Origin: Clostridiales bacterium UBA6363 | GTDB taxonomy: Bacteria; Bacillota; Clostridia; UBA1381 | Length of the DNA: 5,813 nt | Assembly (NCBI GenBank): GCA_002438865.1 | Contig: DJRJ01000136.1 | Location: 1-5,813, forward strand | Direction: 5' to 3' | Shown: positions 5,585 through 5,813 of the stretch, in pieces | How the letters are laid out: every line of letters starts with the position of its first letter | Position numbering within the stretch: position 1 is the stretch's first letter | Program-made: the position numbers and the translations under genes | Notes under the pieces: model-generated | What the model saw: only the letters and a program-made list of their open reading frames with translations | Database searches by the model: none | What the model was told of the DNA's origin: nothing

Positions 5585-5813
5585 ATGAAAAACTTGAAAA
5601 CGGCGGTGTGGATAATTCTGCTCGTTTTAATTCAGTCGGCGGCGGATATGTGCATAAAAGTACCGTGTGTAACGATACCGCTCATTATTCCGTTTGCGGC
5701 GGCGGTGTCGTTTTTGGAAGACGGTTTCGGTTACGCCGCACTTATCGGCATAATCTGCGGAATATTGCAGGGAACATTTTTCGGCTCGTCATTTACCGTA
5801 TCCGTGGCGGTTA
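5585..5813 (+). CDS. mreD: MreD-like membrane protein, 3' end beyond window
   Basis: The first 76 codons of an integral membrane protein are present and the frame is open to the window end. It begins MKNLKTAVWIILLVLIQSAA and shows hydrophobic segments at about residues 7-20, 29-44 and 50-66. The early LIQS, the proline-containing second helix and the G-rich GYAALIGIICGILQGTFFG stretch fit MreD, the multi-helix partner of MreC in the elongation complex. Similarity is visible in pattern more than in identity, so the name leans on its place directly after mreBC. The start at 5585 is chosen for its RBS. The same frame is open back to ATG 5465, 3 nt after the mreC stop, which would add 40 residues (MRFASHLLSGLGVYTYAVV and onward) with no MreD resemblance. 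Confidence 0.65.
   Translation, partial: MKNLKTAVWIILLVLIQSAADMCIKVPCVTIPLIIPFAAAVSFLEDGFGYAALIGIICGILQGTFFGSSFTVSVAV

Larger units (their letters stand above)
327..5813 (+). other. Putative division and shape operon zapA-U32-maf-mreBCD
   Basis: Six co-directional genes have junctions of -8, 100, 26, 13 and 123 bp and no intrinsic terminator between them. The only strong promoter seen is upstream of zapA, although the U32-maf spacer may hold a weak second one. Septal (ZapA), nucleotide-sanitising (Maf) and elongation (MreBCD) functions are together. Whether it is one transcript is inference. Confidence 0.6.

Overview
The window shows one strand of a moderate-GC Firmicute chromosome, most likely a gut-type member of the Clostridia. 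Supporting signs are Gram-positive Shine-Dalgarno sites, an AT-rich sigma-A-type promoter, heavy ATA use for isoleucine, and a dispersed-repeat spacer of a kind seen in Oscillospiraceae-like genomes. Genus-level placement is not possible from this sequence.

Layout: positions 1-326 hold no gene. They contain two copies of a ~60-bp palindromic repeat 105 bp apart, a strong rho-independent terminator (180-208) for whatever lies upstream, and a promoter (-10 at 282-287) for the genes that follow. Six genes then run on the plus strand with no terminator visible between them: zapA (327-848), a long U32-family gene (841-2904), maf (3005-3598), mreB (3625-4626), mreC (4640-5461) and the 5' part of mreD (from 5585, cut by the window end).

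The set reads as a cell-division and cell-shape operon. ZapA bundles FtsZ at the septum. MreB, MreC and MreD form the elongation complex that positions lateral wall synthesis. Maf is a nucleotide pyrophosphatase linked to septation in Bacillus. The U32 protein resembles the RNA-hydroxylating RlhA/TrhP group and is the outlier. Compared with the B. subtilis maf-radC-mreBCD order, radC is absent and zapA-U32 sit upstream.

Most of the window is ordinary. The part worth a second look is the 123-bp spacer between mreC and mreD. It is bounded by a perfect 9-bp inverted repeat flanked by TA and stays open in frame with mreD from an ATG 3 nt after the mreC stop. It carries a 12-nt match to the anti-Shine-Dalgarno end of 16S rRNA that could pair with the mreD ribosome binding site, and read on the minus strand it has promoter, RBS and ATG. 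Other oddities are a 20-bp perfect palindrome and a cluster of hairpins inside the U32 gene, and a hairpin-bearing open spacer before maf.
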